Assembly: GCF_014697105.1 (NCBI RefSeq)
Contig: NZ_JACJRF010000043.1
Span: 1 to 47,494 of the forward strand
Source: Anabaena subtropica FACHB-260
GTDB lineage: Bacteria; Cyanobacteriota; Cyanobacteriia; Cyanobacteriales; Nostocaceae
Direction of reading: 5' to 3'
DNA length: 47,494 bases
Below are positions 1 through 9,075 of this stretch, in pieces (position 1 is the first letter of the stretch; every line of letters begins with the position of its first letter). A program made the translations under genes and the position numbers. The notes beneath the pieces were generated by a model, which saw nothing but the letters and a program-made list of their open reading frames with translations, was not told where the DNA came from and did not search any database.

Positions 1-1
1 A

Positions 2-97
2 CAACAACTATTCGAGCAATTAACATTTGAGCAGGTAATGTCTATCTCCTCTTATAACTTTATTTTAGAAGCTCTTTTCTATGCAGCTTCATATTAA
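2..97 (+). CDS. possible 3' end of an upstream gene (partial)
   Basis: One plus-strand frame stays open from the window edge to a TAA at 95-97 and would encode about 31 residues rich in hydrophobic amino acids, ending in ALFYAASY. It could be the C-terminus of a gene that begins outside the window. The stretch is too short to recognise a family, and an open frame of this length can occur by chance, so this is a weak call. Confidence 0.3.
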   Translation, partial: QQLFEQLTFEQVMSISSYNFILEALFYAASY

Positions 98-104
98 ATT
101 GGTA

Positions 105-270
105 TTAGTAGTGCAGAAAACTTTTTTGAGTCTCACGATGGACAGCCTGGAAGGTCAAAATAGCGGCTAAAACCCAATGCCCTCGTTCGATTTTTTGAGG
201 AAGCTCAAAATTGCCGTTGCGTTGATAATCCTTTATTAATAAGGGTTTCAAGGCTTTTTCGCACTACTAA
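105..270. mobile_element. MITE-like inverted-repeat element upstream of tilS
   Basis: The ends at 105-114 and 261-270 are perfect 10-bp inverted copies of TTAGTAGTGC. The similarity continues inward with a one-base gap (GAAAA follows on both sides). The enclosed ~146 bp contain no complete gene. However, the minus strand is open for about 53 codons and its TAA stop lies exactly in the left terminal repeat. Size, terminal repeats and lack of transposase fit a miniature inverted-repeat element or the remnant of an insertion sequence end. The element sits about 90 bases before the tilS start and may carry or displace its promoter. Confidence 0.55.
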
Positions 271-363
271 GCTTTTCGAATTCCAATGAAGACACACAAA
301 TTGCATGAGTTGTTTCGGCTATTTCCCCTATACCCCTACACCCTACTCAGCACTCAGTACTCT

Positions 364-1377
364 ATGGTATGGACTGACCTTCATGCAAAAATACATCGTA
401 CCATCCGCTCGCGCCATTTATTTGAGCGTAACCAACGGCTATTAGTCGCAGTGTCCGGTGGACAAGATTCTCTGTGTTTAATCAAATTATTGTTAGATTT
501 ACAACCAAAATGGGGATGGCAATTAGGTATTGCTCATTTTGATCATTGCTGGCGTGTAGACTCCCAAGCCAATGCTGATCATGTAAAAAATTTAGCTGAG
601 AATTGGGGTGTTTCTTTTTACTTAGAAACAGCCAATAAACCTGTAAATAGTGAAGCTACGGCTCGTGAATGGCGATATCAAACATTAGGTGCGATCGCCC
701 AAGCCAACAATTACCAATATATAGTCACAGGACACACAGCCAGCGATCGCGCCGAAACTTTCCTCTACAACTTAATGCGCGGTACTGGTGCTGATGGCTT
801 ACAAGCGTTAACCTGGCAACGTCCACTAACTGGACATATTTTGTTAGTGCGTCCATTATTAGAAATTACTCGCAACCAAACAGAGCAATTTTGTCAAGAG
901 TTTCAGCTACCAGTCTGGGAAGATTCCACCAATCAAGACTTAAAATATGCCCGTAATCGTATCCGTCAAGAATTAATTCCCTATTTACAAACAAATTTTA
1001 ATCCCCAAGCGGAATTAGCCATAGCCCAAACCGCCGAACTACTACAAGCAGAAGTAGAGTATTTAGAACAAGCAGCCCAGCAGTTGCGAAAAGAGGCGAT
1101 GAAATGGGGAGTGGGGAAAGATGGGGAAGAATTTTTATCTCCCTCATTTCCCTTATCTCCACTACGGCTTAACCGTCAGGTATTGCAGAAAGCACCATTA
1201 GCGCTGCAACGTCGGGTAATGCGACAGGTACTACAAGAAATACTTGCCGATGCTCCTAATTTTGAACATATCGAGAAATTAACAGCTTTAATTACAGCCC
1301 CCAACCGTTCGCAAACTGATCCTTTTCCTGGTGGAGCGATCGCTCAAGTCCAAGGCGATTGGATATGCTTACAATAG
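364..1377 (+). CDS. tilS: tRNA(Ile)-lysidine synthase TilS
   Basis: TilS attaches lysine to C34 of the CAU-anticodon tRNA-Ile in the cytoplasm, using ATP, so that it reads AUA instead of AUG. The N-terminal PP-loop ATPase motif SGGQDS lies near residues 31-36 and is followed by typical TilS blocks (FDHCWR, TGHTASDRAETFLYNLMRG). The DSTN...ARNRIR segment near residues 190-202 is also characteristic. I choose the ATG at 364, giving 337 residues, because the 26 codons before it in the same frame come from repeat-like DNA and match nothing in the family. Residues around 248-267 come from a 60-bp repeat-like insertion (separate entry). The gene converges with hmpF, ending 53 bases from it. Confidence 0.92.
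   Translation: MVWTDLHAKIHRTIRSRHLFERNQRLLVAVSGGQDSLCLIKLLLDLQPKWGWQLGIAHFDHCWRVDSQANADHVKNLAENWGVSFYLETANKPVNSEATAREWRYQTLGAIAQANNYQYIVTGHTASDRAETFLYNLMRGTGADGLQALTWQRPLTGHILLVRPLLEITRNQTEQFCQEFQLPVWEDSTNQDLKYARNRIRQELIPYLQTNFNPQAELAIAQTAELLQAEVEYLEQAAQQLRKEAMKWGVGKDGEEFLSPSFPLSPLRLNRQVLQKAPLALQRRVMRQVLQEILADAPNFEHIEKLTALITAPNRSQTDPFPGGAIAQVQGDWICLQ
1104..1163. repeat. in-frame repeat insertion inside tilS
   Basis: A purine-rich arm built from GGGGA-type units (about 1104-1128) is followed by a pyrimidine-rich arm (about 1138-1163) that is its imperfect reverse complement. This resembles the tandem-heptamer repeats between genes elsewhere in this window. It adds about 20 codons rich in G, K, E, S and P to the linker between the catalytic core and C-terminal domain of TilS without breaking the frame. 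Confidence 0.5.
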
Positions 1378-1430
1378 TGCTGTGGAGTAATTCGTACCTA
1401 AAAAAGTAATTTGGCATAACTCAGCACTTT

Positions 1431-3182
1431 TCATGATGCTAACAATTCAGGCTGACATAGAAAACTATTAATAGTCTGACGAATTTCGGCGATAGTTTGT
1501 AATTGATAATCCCCTGTTTCTTGGACTTGAGCTAAAGATTCTCCAATTCCTTGCAGCTTTTGCCTTAACTCATCCACGCAATCCTGGATTGGTTGTAATG
1601 CTTCTTGATAGAGATTTATTCGACTCCAGCATTCAGCAGTTGCTGTTTTTAGGGAAAGTAAGTCAGACTCTATAGTTTTCAGTTCTTGCTGCTTTTCTTC
1701 GAGGTCGTGGGCTTGATTATCAATCATCCCTTGATCTAGCTCAATAGCAGAACGCATTTGTTCAATTTCTCTTTCCAGTTGCTGTAATTCCTGGGATTGT
1801 TTTTGTCGCTGAGTTTCGATTTGTAACAGAAGTGGGCTAAAATCAACGCTGTTATCTTCTTCGGTATTGGCAACAGGTTGCCCTTGTCGCTTTAGCAGTA
1901 TATTTTGGTGTTGCTGAATCAACTTTTGCCTAGCTAACAAATTGCGCCTTTGTCCGACCAAAGTTTGATTGAGCATCTGATACAGGTCTTGTTCATCTGC
2001 CAATTCCATCTGCAAATTAACTAAATCTTGCTCGGATGCTTGGTTAATTTTTTGTTGCAGTTCGTCTATGGTTTGTTGTTTATATGTCAGTTCTTGTTCC
2101 TGGTCATGAACAAAGCTAGAATCTATTCCCAACTTATCTGTTAAGTCTTGAATGATCTTTTGTAATTCATCTAAGGGCATTTTTTCTAGCGCTTGGACAT
2201 CAACTTTCTGGTTAGGCATCACGTTACCAGAAGTAGCAGCCAGAGAATTAATTTGTTGATATAAAGCTTCTTGAGATTGTAACTGCTCTTTTACTATACG
2301 AATATGTTCTTCTTTGCCTACAAGAGAGGCTGTATTCACTTTTAATTGAGCAGTTTGCTGTTGTAAAGAATCTTGTGCTTGTTTTAATGAATTTTGGCGA
2401 TCGCTGTATGTTTGTGCCAGCTTATCAGCTTCTTCTTGCTTTTGATTAACTAAAGTTTTTTGTTGTTCTAGATTTTGCCAATGGGGATTAAGAGTAGCTT
2501 GCTGTTTTTCGATTAATTCAACAGCTAGATGTAGATGTTCGCGCACTGTTTCTGTAGGAGCAATGCGAGTAGACAAGCGATCAAGTAATTCACTCATCGC
2601 CTGACTTTGTGATGCGTCCAAAACATTACCTTCTTGCAAACGCTCCTCTAGGCGACGTTGCTCACCCCGCAGATGCTCCCAAGCTCCTTCTAATTCTTGA
2701 CGATTACGTTCAATTTCTCCTTGTAATTGATCAATTTGTTCGCGGGATGTGTCCACTTCCTGTTTTTGGGCTTCCAGGCGTTGAAACTCATCTTCCATTT
2801 CGTGCAACTGTTCCAGTCGCGCCTCCATATCCATTTCCCGGCGATTCAACTCCTGCGCCTGGAATGTCAGAGACTCTTTCCATTGGTCAATTTCATCTTC
2901 TTTGAGCTTATATTTTTCCAACTGGCGGGAAAAATTTTGCAAAATGTTAACGAGCGGCCTGCCCGCTTCTTGAATCCTCTGCACTTGACGATTTGGCGTG
3001 AGTTCTACCAAAACCAGTGCGCCATCATTTAATTTGCTGGCTTCCTCGGCTGCGATTACTTCTTCCGACACAGTACTCCAATTCTGGTCGGTTCGCTGAC
3101 AAGCTAGCAGTTTTAATTCGGTTTTGGAACTACCACTCAGTAAGCCGCCTTTCTGCTTTTGTACTTCTGCTAAATACAGCAC
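1431..3182 (-). CDS. hmpF: HmpF, coiled-coil pilus motility taxis protein
   Basis: The 583-residue protein has an N-terminal globular part of about 90 residues (MLYLAEVQKQKGGLLSG...), followed by almost continuous coiled coil rich in Q, E, L and K, with heptad-like patterns from about residue 90 to the C-terminus. There is no signal peptide and no membrane segment. The start motif, length and divergent position next to the hmp chemotaxis-like genes match HmpF of Nostoc punctiforme. That protein is known to localise dynamically to cell poles and to be needed for type IV pilus activity and directional hormogonium movement. The gene is transcribed away from hmpA across a 363-bp intergenic region. 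Identification rests on architecture and context, since coiled coils resemble each other in composition. Confidence 0.85.
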   Translation of the reverse strand: MLYLAEVQKQKGGLLSGSSKTELKLLACQRTDQNWSTVSEEVIAAEEASKLNDGALVLVELTPNRQVQRIQEAGRPLVNILQNFSRQLEKYKLKEDEIDQWKESLTFQAQELNRREMDMEARLEQLHEMEDEFQRLEAQKQEVDTSREQIDQLQGEIERNRQELEGAWEHLRGEQRRLEERLQEGNVLDASQSQAMSELLDRLSTRIAPTETVREHLHLAVELIEKQQATLNPHWQNLEQQKTLVNQKQEEADKLAQTYSDRQNSLKQAQDSLQQQTAQLKVNTASLVGKEEHIRIVKEQLQSQEALYQQINSLAATSGNVMPNQKVDVQALEKMPLDELQKIIQDLTDKLGIDSSFVHDQEQELTYKQQTIDELQQKINQASEQDLVNLQMELADEQDLYQMLNQTLVGQRRNLLARQKLIQQHQNILLKRQGQPVANTEEDNSVDFSPLLLQIETQRQKQSQELQQLEREIEQMRSAIELDQGMIDNQAHDLEEKQQELKTIESDLLSLKTATAECWSRINLYQEALQPIQDCVDELRQKLQGIGESLAQVQETGDYQLQTIAEIRQTINSFLCQPELLAS

Positions 3183-3545
3183 ACCGTTCTTCCTCTTGTG
3201 TACTTGATGTCTATGTTTTGAGATATACCTTATACAATTCTGCTAAATTGTCTTATTTCACCTAAATTAAGTGAAAACAGACGAACAAAACTATTTATAG
3301 ACGTAAAATATATCGTCCCGATATTTATAACAGCAAATTACTTGTTGTCTTTAATATTTTGTACTGATGGCAGTTATGATGACTTCCGTGTTATCACTAA
3401 CTTTATCTGAAAATTATTAAGGAAATTTACAGTTTATCTCTCAATGTATTCTCTAAAAAATGGGGATCAGGGAGCAGGGGGAGATAATTAACAACTAACA
3501 ACTATTGACTGTTGATTCGTGACTATTGACTCTGGACTAAACTAA
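3183..3545. promoter_or_regulatory. divergent hmpF/hmpA intergenic region
   Basis: The 363 bp between the divergent starts of hmpF and hmpA must hold both promoters. The part nearest hmpF (3183-3450) is AT-rich. No confident -10/-35 pair can be assigned by eye. In N. punctiforme, hmp genes are under the hormogonium sigma-factor cascade, so an alternative-sigma promoter is expected here; that is inference. The last ~60 bases before hmpA are heptamer repeats. Confidence 0.4.
3487..3542. repeat. heptanucleotide tandem repeat before hmpA
   Basis: Units of the form ACTNNNG (ACTATTG, ACTGTTG, ACTATTG, ACTCTGG) recur with 7-base periodicity up to a few bases before the hmpA ATG. This is the short tandemly repeated repetitive (STRR) type known from heterocystous cyanobacteria. 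No Shine-Dalgarno sequence is visible between the repeat and the ATG. Confidence 0.6.
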
Positions 3546-4751
3546 ATGCAGGGAAATTTACAGGAAATTGACATTCGCAGTATCCTGCAATTGATTGAAT
3601 TAGGGCAGCGAACTGGACAACTTTTGATCGAAGCTCCTAGCTTATACAAGTGTGATACAAGCGTTCAAGAATATTTAGGGGAGCCTGATTATTTGAAGAA
3701 CTGCCAACAACAATATTGGCTGATCTTTTTTCTGAATGGTCAAATTATTTATTGCCAAAAAGGAGATGATAATTTGTTGCGGATTGATGATTATTTACGT
3801 CATCATCGCGTAGAAATGCGTCTAGACAAAGAACATCTAGCTGATTTAGGTAAACTAAATTCTTCAGAATATGGCTATCTTTGGCTGTTATTAGAGACAA
3901 ATCTTATTAATCCTAAGATATTTGAAAATATTATCTACCGCTTAGTTTGTGAGACATTGTTTGACTTGTTGAGATTAAATCAAGGTAGCTTTATCTTTTG
4001 TCAGGATACAGCGATCGCACCCCAATTAACTAGTTGGGAGATTTCGCCATTAGTCACTCAAATCACCCAACAATTACAAGAATGGCACCAGCTATCTCCC
4101 TATATTCAGTCTCCAGAACAATTACCAGTCCTTGCTGATAAAGTTCACTTACATTCATCACTTCCAGAAGCCACCATGAATAAACTCAAGCAATGGGCTG
4201 ACGGGAAAACCCCCTTACGGCAACTGGCGCGTCATCTCAACCGAGACATTTTGACAGTCGCCAAAGTCATTTATCCTTATGTACAGCAAGGTTGGTTAAA
4301 ACTAACCTATCCAGAAACAAGTAATTCTCCGACAAATATCCATGTAGTAGGGAATAAAAAGAAAGCAAAAATACTATGTATTGACGATACAACCAGTATT
4401 TGTAAAACTGTAGAGTCTATTCTGCAAGCACAAGAATATGAAGCGATGGGCTACGCTCTACCGGAGATAATCGCTTTAAGCAATCCCCTAGAAGCTCTAA
4501 GTCTAATTTTTCAACTCCAGCCAAATTTAATTTTATGTGACATCGCTATGCGGGAACTCAATGGTTATGAGATTTGTTCCATGCTGCGCCAATCTCAAGT
4601 ATTTCGGTATATACCGATGATTATGTTGAGTAGTAAAGATAAATTTATAGATCAAATCAGAACTAGAATGTACGGAGCAACAGACTATCTCACAAAACCT
4701 TTTCATGATCATGAATTACTCATGCTCATCACAAAATACATAAATGTCTAG
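3546..4751 (+). CDS. hmpA: PatA-like response regulator HmpA (PATAN + REC)
   Basis: The first ~260 residues match the PATAN (DUF4388-like) region of PatA-family regulators, beginning MQGNLQEIDIRSILQLIE, and are followed by a C-terminal receiver domain (about residues 275-401). In the receiver the acidic pair is in ILCIDDT, the phosphoacceptor Asp is in LILCDIAM and the conserved Lys is in DYLTKPF. PATAN-REC proteins act as output regulators in cyanobacterial pilus chemotaxis and in heterocyst patterning. As first gene of the rightward hmp operon it matches HmpA by position. The receiver carries an apparent 8-residue insertion around residues 300-310, created by a small inverted repeat (separate entry). 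Whether phosphorylation still works cannot be told from sequence. Confidence 0.85.
   Translation: MQGNLQEIDIRSILQLIELGQRTGQLLIEAPSLYKCDTSVQEYLGEPDYLKNCQQQYWLIFFLNGQIIYCQKGDDNLLRIDDYLRHHRVEMRLDKEHLADLGKLNSSEYGYLWLLLETNLINPKIFENIIYRLVCETLFDLLRLNQGSFIFCQDTAIAPQLTSWEISPLVTQITQQLQEWHQLSPYIQSPEQLPVLADKVHLHSSLPEATMNKLKQWADGKTPLRQLARHLNRDILTVAKVIYPYVQQGWLKLTYPETSNSPTNIHVVGNKKKAKILCIDDTTSICKTVESILQAQEYEAMGYALPEIIALSNPLEALSLIFQLQPNLILCDIAMRELNGYEICSMLRQSQVFRYIPMIMLSSKDKFIDQIRTRMYGATDYLTKPFHDHELLMLITKYINV
4441..4476. repeat. small dispersed repeat inserted in frame in hmpA
   Basis: AAGCGAT at 4441-4447 and ATCGCTT at 4470-4476 are perfect 7-bp inverted arms around a 22-bp GC-richer core containing GGGCTACGCT. 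The encoded residues (MGYALPEI) interrupt what would otherwise be a standard receiver stretch running from YEA into IALSNPLEAL. Size and frame-neutral insertion (about 24 bp) fit the small dispersed repeats (SDRs) described in Nostoc genomes. The family assignment is inference. Confidence 0.5.
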
Positions 4752-4940
4752 GGACTGAAGATTAGAGGCTAAGGACTAGGGGCTAGTCAAGAAATAAAAA
4801 CTTTCTGTCTCCTACTTTTCCCAACTAGAACCTCTCAGGCAAAAGCCCACGATGAAGAAATAAAAACGTTTCTTCTCTAGCCTCCAAGCTCTAGCTTCTA
4901 ACCTCCAGTCTCTAGCCTTTAATCCCTAGTCCCTATTTAG
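4749..4940. repeat. heptamer-based inverted repeat between hmpA and hmpB
   Basis: The left arm (about 4749-4786) repeats units such as GACTAGG and GGCTAG, and begins at the hmpA stop codon. The right arm (about 4872-4938) carries the complementary units (CTAGCCT, CCTAGTC). The arms also share an AAATAAAAAC block, so the region can fold as a long imperfect hairpin in RNA. It could act as a processing or attenuation element that uncouples hmpA from hmpB; that is inference. The remaining ~180 bases before hmpB hold no gene. Confidence 0.55.
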
Positions 4941-5103
4941 ACTTGTTGATTCCATAAAAAATCGAGTAAAAAATGTTATCACAGAATGAACCTAACTCCA
5001 AGACAAAGTATTATCTAGACAATTAACCAAAAAAATAGAATTAATTTATACAGTAATTTTTGTGGGGAGATCAGGGAATGTTCCAAACAGGAACGTCTAC
5101 ATC

Positions 5104-5110
5104 AGGAGGT
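5104..5110 (+). promoter_or_regulatory. strong Shine-Dalgarno sequence of hmpB
   Basis: AGGAGGT lies 12 bases before the hmpB ATG at 5123 and fixes that start. It is stronger than anything visible before hmpA or hmpE, which suggests that the small CheY-like protein is made in excess over the other Hmp proteins. Confidence 0.6.
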
Positions 5111-5122
5111 AGATAGCCATTT

Positions 5123-5488
5123 ATGAGTACAGTTCTGATTGTGGAAGACAGTCTTGCACAGAGGGAGATGATTACAGACCTCCTGAAAGCCAGTGGCTTA
5201 ACAGTCACCCATGCGACTGACGGATTAGAAGCATTAGAGGCGATTAAAGTAGAACCTCCCGATCTAGTCGTCTTAGATATTGTCATGCCCAAAATGAATG
5301 GCTACGAAGTTTGTCGTCGATTGAAGTCAGATCCGAAAACCCAAAACGTCCCTGTAGTCATGTGTTCTTCTAAAGGAGAAGAATTTGACCGCTACTGGGG
5401 GATGAAACAAGGTGCGGATGCTTACATAGCAAAACCGTTTCAACCAACCGAATTGGTAGGAACAGTCAAACAACTACTGCGAGGATAA
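5123..5488 (+). CDS. hmpB: CheY-like response regulator HmpB
   Basis: This is a single receiver domain of 121 residues with the complete set of receiver residues: acidic pair E8/D9, phosphoacceptor D52 (LVVLDIVMP), Ser in MCSS near 82 and K104 in AKPF. There is no output domain, so it should work by protein contacts, receiving phosphate from HmpE. It corresponds to PilG/PilH-type regulators of type IV pilus chemotaxis. It is followed by hmpC after 13 bases, so both are surely co-transcribed. Confidence 0.88.
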   Translation: MSTVLIVEDSLAQREMITDLLKASGLTVTHATDGLEALEAIKVEPPDLVVLDIVMPKMNGYEVCRRLKSDPKTQNVPVVMCSSKGEEFDRYWGMKQGADAYIAKPFQPTELVGTVKQLLRG

Positions 5489-5501
5489 GGATGAAAACAA
5501 C

Positions 5502-6032
5502 ATGGTCAGCAAACCGGACTTTTTAAATGGCAGTGGTCAAGATCATTTCCGTCCTGAATTACAAGTAGAAAGTCCCGAAGGTGAGTTACATTTACGGTTT
5601 TACATTCCCTCGCATCAGGAGTTTGCACTACCCGCAACTGGTATTCGAGAGGTGATGGAACTAAGCCCCGATAGAATCACCCCGATTCCTAATGCTTCTC
5701 CTTTACTTTTGGGTACTCTAAATTTACGAGGTCGAGTAATTTGGGTGGCAGATTTGGGTCAATTTCTAGGAGAAGCAACTCCTTTAAACACAGACCGAGC
5801 AGAGATTCCGGTGATTGCTGTTCAAGAGCAAGACACAACTGTGGGTTTAGCAGTGGACGCAATTGGTGGTATGGATTGGCTAGATGTACAAAACCTCATG
5901 CCACCTACAAACACACCGGATACTATGGCTCCCTTTTTGCGGGGAGAGTGGTTATTAGAGCCTAAAAACAACCAATCTCTAAGACTACTCGACCAAATGG
6001 CAATTTTGCGGAGTGCAAGGTGGGCAGGATGA
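5502..6032 (+). CDS. hmpC: CheW-like adaptor HmpC
   Basis: The 176-residue protein contains a single CheW domain. It shows the typical [12 protein letters not shown]-like opening strands, the GIREVMEL segment, [23 protein letters not shown] (residues ~65-87) and the later TVGLAVDAI strand. CheW links the receptor HmpD to the kinase HmpE in the cytoplasmic array. The N-terminal ~25 residues are polar and probably flexible. It lies 13 bases after hmpB, and its TGA is followed 17 bases later by the hmpD ATG. Confidence 0.88.
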   Translation: MVSKPDFLNGSGQDHFRPELQVESPEGELHLRFYIPSHQEFALPATGIREVMELSPDRITPIPNASPLLLGTLNLRGRVIWVADLGQFLGEATPLNTDRAEIPVIAVQEQDTTVGLAVDAIGGMDWLDVQNLMPPTNTPDTMAPFLRGEWLLEPKNNQSLRLLDQMAILRSARWAG

Positions 6033-6049
6033 AATTGGGAGGGGAGCAA

Positions 6050-8971
6050 ATGGCAGCAAGTATAGACGAATACCTCGAAAAATATCAGCAGGCTTGTACA
6101 GCCTACGCGCAACAAAAATATGAAGTTGCCGCTAGTTTAGTTGATCTGGTCGTGCAGAATGTGCCAGATGATCCTAACTGCCATTTACTACGGGGTCACG
6201 TCTACTATGTTTTGCAACAGTTTGATGTGGCAACCGGAGAATACGAAAAAGTAATGGAGTTGACGGATGACTTTGAGCTGATTGGCTTTGCCCAAAATGG
6301 TCTGGAAAATATTAGCCAATATCAACAATCAGTTCCCGAACAGGCTGATAGTGTGGACAATGATGAGTCAATAGATTTAGGTGCATTTGCATTTAAGGAA
6401 GAAGATTTAGATTTGGGGTCAATTGGAGATTTTGATAGCAACTTTGATTTAAATGCTTTAGAAGAACAGCAATCATTAGGAGATACAGATGAATTGTCTT
6501 TAGATAATCCATTTGAAACGCCTACAGATAGCATTTCTTTTAATAAAATCCCAGAATCTGTAGAATCCATCCCAGCCTTTAGTGATGATCCTTTTGCCTT
6601 AAATATTGAGCAGACAGAAGCAGAGCAGAATGCAGACTCAGACTCTCACCACGGGCAGGAAGCATTAGAGTTACCTCTATTTTGGCAAGAAGAGAGTCTT
6701 GACCAACCACAGACTGATAATAATTTATTAGATAGTGGCAAAGATTCGTTAAGCGATGACCAAGGGTTGGTCATAGACCATCGCCAAAGTAATATAGATT
6801 CACCTTTTGCAGAATTTGACACAACAAACAGTTTTATTGGGCAAGCTTCTGTAACTGAATTCTTAACAAAAAATAGTCAAGAAGCAAGTACTCAAGACTT
6901 GGAATTAGTCAAAAATAGCCAAGAAAGTCAAAATTCATCAACTGGTAAAGAAGAACTCAGAAATGGTGCAATTCCCTTAGAAAAGTTACCTAACGATAGT
7001 CAAGATAATCTTGCTCATTCTGATTCAAATAATTGGTTACAAGAAATAGCTTCTCAAGAAGAAATATTAGGATCATCAGCATCTGTTAATAGTGATTTTA
7101 CTTTGAAATCACAATCATCTCCTAATAGTATCAAAGAAGAGATGGGTGACTTTGATGTTGATGAAAGCTTTGATTTTGAAGCATTTGAATCGGCTTTTGG
7201 GTCAGAAAGTGCGGCAATAGATGAAGATACAGGCGTTATCTTCAATAAAGAAAATTCTAAAAGTAATATCGAGTTTTTAGACGACTTTGACGAATTTGAC
7301 GATTTAGGTAATATTCCTGGATTTGATTTGGCAGAAGCAGATTCCAGCTTCAGTGATGTCATGCTTTCTAGTTCTACGGAAATCAATAGCACCCCACTGA
7401 GCAAAGTTGCAGAAAGTACTGCAAATGCTACAGACCGGGACGAGGAGCTATTTAGCATCACTGGCTCTCAAGAAGCAGTACCAATCTTTAGCCAAACAGA
7501 TGCTCCCAAGGTAGAAGCTAACGTCAACGTCGAACAAGGATGGTTAGCGCCATTAGAAAATGCTTCCCTAGACAAAAAACCTTGGGTAGTCGCTGGTACG
7601 GTTGGGGTTTTCTCTGCTTTGGTTGTTGCCACAGTTGGCTTTACCGCCACTAACTTTTCTCCTCCCGAACAACGGGAATCTTTACGCAATACAGGTTGGG
7701 CGATGTCTTTGGCAGCCGGGATTACAGGTTTTGCCGCAGCCGCTTTCATGGGGAACGTCACCCTCAAGCAAATGCGCCGCACCACCAAGGATTTACAAGC
7801 ACAATTTGATGCCGTTCGTCAAGGCAGTTTGAATGTGCAAGCCACGGTGTTTTCCGAAGATGAACTAGGGCAGTTGGCGGCTGGCTTCAATGAAATGGCG
7901 CGGGTAATTTTTACTACCACCAATGAAGCCCAACGCAAAGCTGATGAACAAGAGGAAGCCAAAGAAAACCTCCAACGTCAAGTAATTCGCTTACTGGATG
8001 ATGTAGAAGGGGCGGCTAGAGGTGATTTGACAGTACAAGCGGAAGTGACAGCCGACGTACTGGGAGCTGTCGCCGATGCCTTTAACCTGACAATTCAAAA
8101 CCTCCGGGATATTGTCCAGCAGGTGAAAGTGGCTGCTAAGGAAGTAACCAAAGGTGCAACTAATTCGGAAACCTTTGCTAGAGCCTTATCTAGTGATGCC
8201 TTGCGTCAAGCCGAAGAGTTGGGAGTCACCTTAAATTCTGTGCAAGTGATGACTGATTCAATTCAACGAGTGGCGGAAGCAGCACGGGAAGCGGAGAAAG
8301 TGGCGCGCGATGCTAGTACGATCGCTCTCAAAGGTGGAGAAGCTGTAGAAAATACTGTGGCGGGTATTTTGGAAATTCGGGAAACTGTAGCGGAAACTAC
8401 CCGGAAGGTGAAACGCTTGGCGGAATCTTCTCAAGAAATTTCTAAGATTGTCGCCTTGATTTCGCAAATTGCCTCCCGTACTAACTTACTCGCACTCAAC
8501 GCCAGTATTGAAGCGGCGAGAGCGGGAGAGGCCGGAAGAGGGTTTGCCATCGTAGCCGATGAAGTCCGCCAGTTAGCGGATAAATCAGCCAAATCCTTAA
8601 AGGAAATTGAGCAAATTGTGATGCAAATCCAGAGCGAAACAGGCTCAGTAATGACCGCAATGGAAGAAGGTACACAACAGGTAATCAAAGGCACAAAATT
8701 GGCAGAAGAAGCCAAGCGATCGCTGGAAAATATCATTCAAGTAGCGAATCGCATCGATAGTTTGGTGCGCTCAATCACCAGCGATACCGTAGAACAAACA
8801 GAAACATCCCGCGCCGTCGCTCAGGTAATGCAATCGGTGGAATTGACAGCTCAAGAAACTTCTCAGGAAGCACAACGAGTTTCCGGCGCTCTGCAAAACC
8901 TAGTTGGTGTGTCCCGCGACTTGATTTCTTCCGTAGAACGTTTCCGCGTGGAAACAATGGAAACAAGGTAA
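6050..8971 (+). CDS. hmpD: methyl-accepting chemotaxis protein HmpD
   Basis: I choose the ATG at 6050 (973 residues) because GGAGG at 6038-6042 stands 7 bases before it. The N-terminus (about 1-100) is helical and TPR-like. Residues about 100-505 are an acidic, Ser/Asn-rich linker. Two hydrophobic segments follow (about 511-535 and 546-568) with only a short loop between them, so there is no large periplasmic sensor. Then come one or two HAMP-like units (about 570-695) and the signalling coiled coil, whose hairpin tip [20 protein letters not shown] lies near residue 820. It is the PilJ-like receptor of the hmp system. With no periplasmic domain, the input is likely cytoplasmic or from membrane partners. 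That is inference. Confidence 0.88.
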   Translation: MAASIDEYLEKYQQACTAYAQQKYEVAASLVDLVVQNVPDDPNCHLLRGHVYYVLQQFDVATGEYEKVMELTDDFELIGFAQNGLENISQYQQSVPEQADSVDNDESIDLGAFAFKEEDLDLGSIGDFDSNFDLNALEEQQSLGDTDELSLDNPFETPTDSISFNKIPESVESIPAFSDDPFALNIEQTEAEQNADSDSHHGQEALELPLFWQEESLDQPQTDNNLLDSGKDSLSDDQGLVIDHRQSNIDSPFAEFDTTNSFIGQASVTEFLTKNSQEASTQDLELVKNSQESQNSSTGKEELRNGAIPLEKLPNDSQDNLAHSDSNNWLQEIASQEEILGSSASVNSDFTLKSQSSPNSIKEEMGDFDVDESFDFEAFESAFGSESAAIDEDTGVIFNKENSKSNIEFLDDFDEFDDLGNIPGFDLAEADSSFSDVMLSSSTEINSTPLSKVAESTANATDRDEELFSITGSQEAVPIFSQTDAPKVEANVNVEQGWLAPLENASLDKKPWVVAGTVGVFSALVVATVGFTATNFSPPEQRESLRNTGWAMSLAAGITGFAAAAFMGNVTLKQMRRTTKDLQAQFDAVRQGSLNVQATVFSEDELGQLAAGFNEMARVIFTTTNEAQRKADEQEEAKENLQRQVIRLLDDVEGAARGDLTVQAEVTADVLGAVADAFNLTIQNLRDIVQQVKVAAKEVTKGATNSETFARALSSDALRQAEELGVTLNSVQVMTDSIQRVAEAAREAEKVARDASTIALKGGEAVENTVAGILEIRETVAETTRKVKRLAESSQEISKIVALISQIASRTNLLALNASIEAARAGEAGRGFAIVADEVRQLADKSAKSLKEIEQIVMQIQSETGSVMTAMEEGTQQVIKGTKLAEEAKRSLENIIQVANRIDSLVRSITSDTVEQTETSRAVAQVMQSVELTAQETSQEAQRVSGALQNLVGVSRDLISSVERFRVETMETR

Positions 8972-8976
8972 TTAGT

Positions 8977-9068
8977 CAAGAGTCCAAAGTCCAAAGTTCA
9001 AAGTTTACCTAATTAACTATTGACTAATGACTGTTGACTGTTGACTGTTGACTACTGACTATTGACTA
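8977..9068. repeat. heptanucleotide tandem repeats before hmpE
   Basis: Two runs lie between hmpD and hmpE: AAGTCCA-like units (about 8980-9005), then ACTGTTG/ACTATTG units (about 9017-9068) reaching to within eight bases of the hmpE ATG at 9076. They replace any recognisable ribosome binding site. They are the same STRR class found before hmpA. Confidence 0.6.
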
Positions 9069-9075
9069 AAAAACT

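Noticed and set aside
2609-3265. Plus-strand frames of 80-100 codons inside and just beyond hmpF
   Set aside because: They are complements of coiled-coil coding sequence with no recognisable domain.
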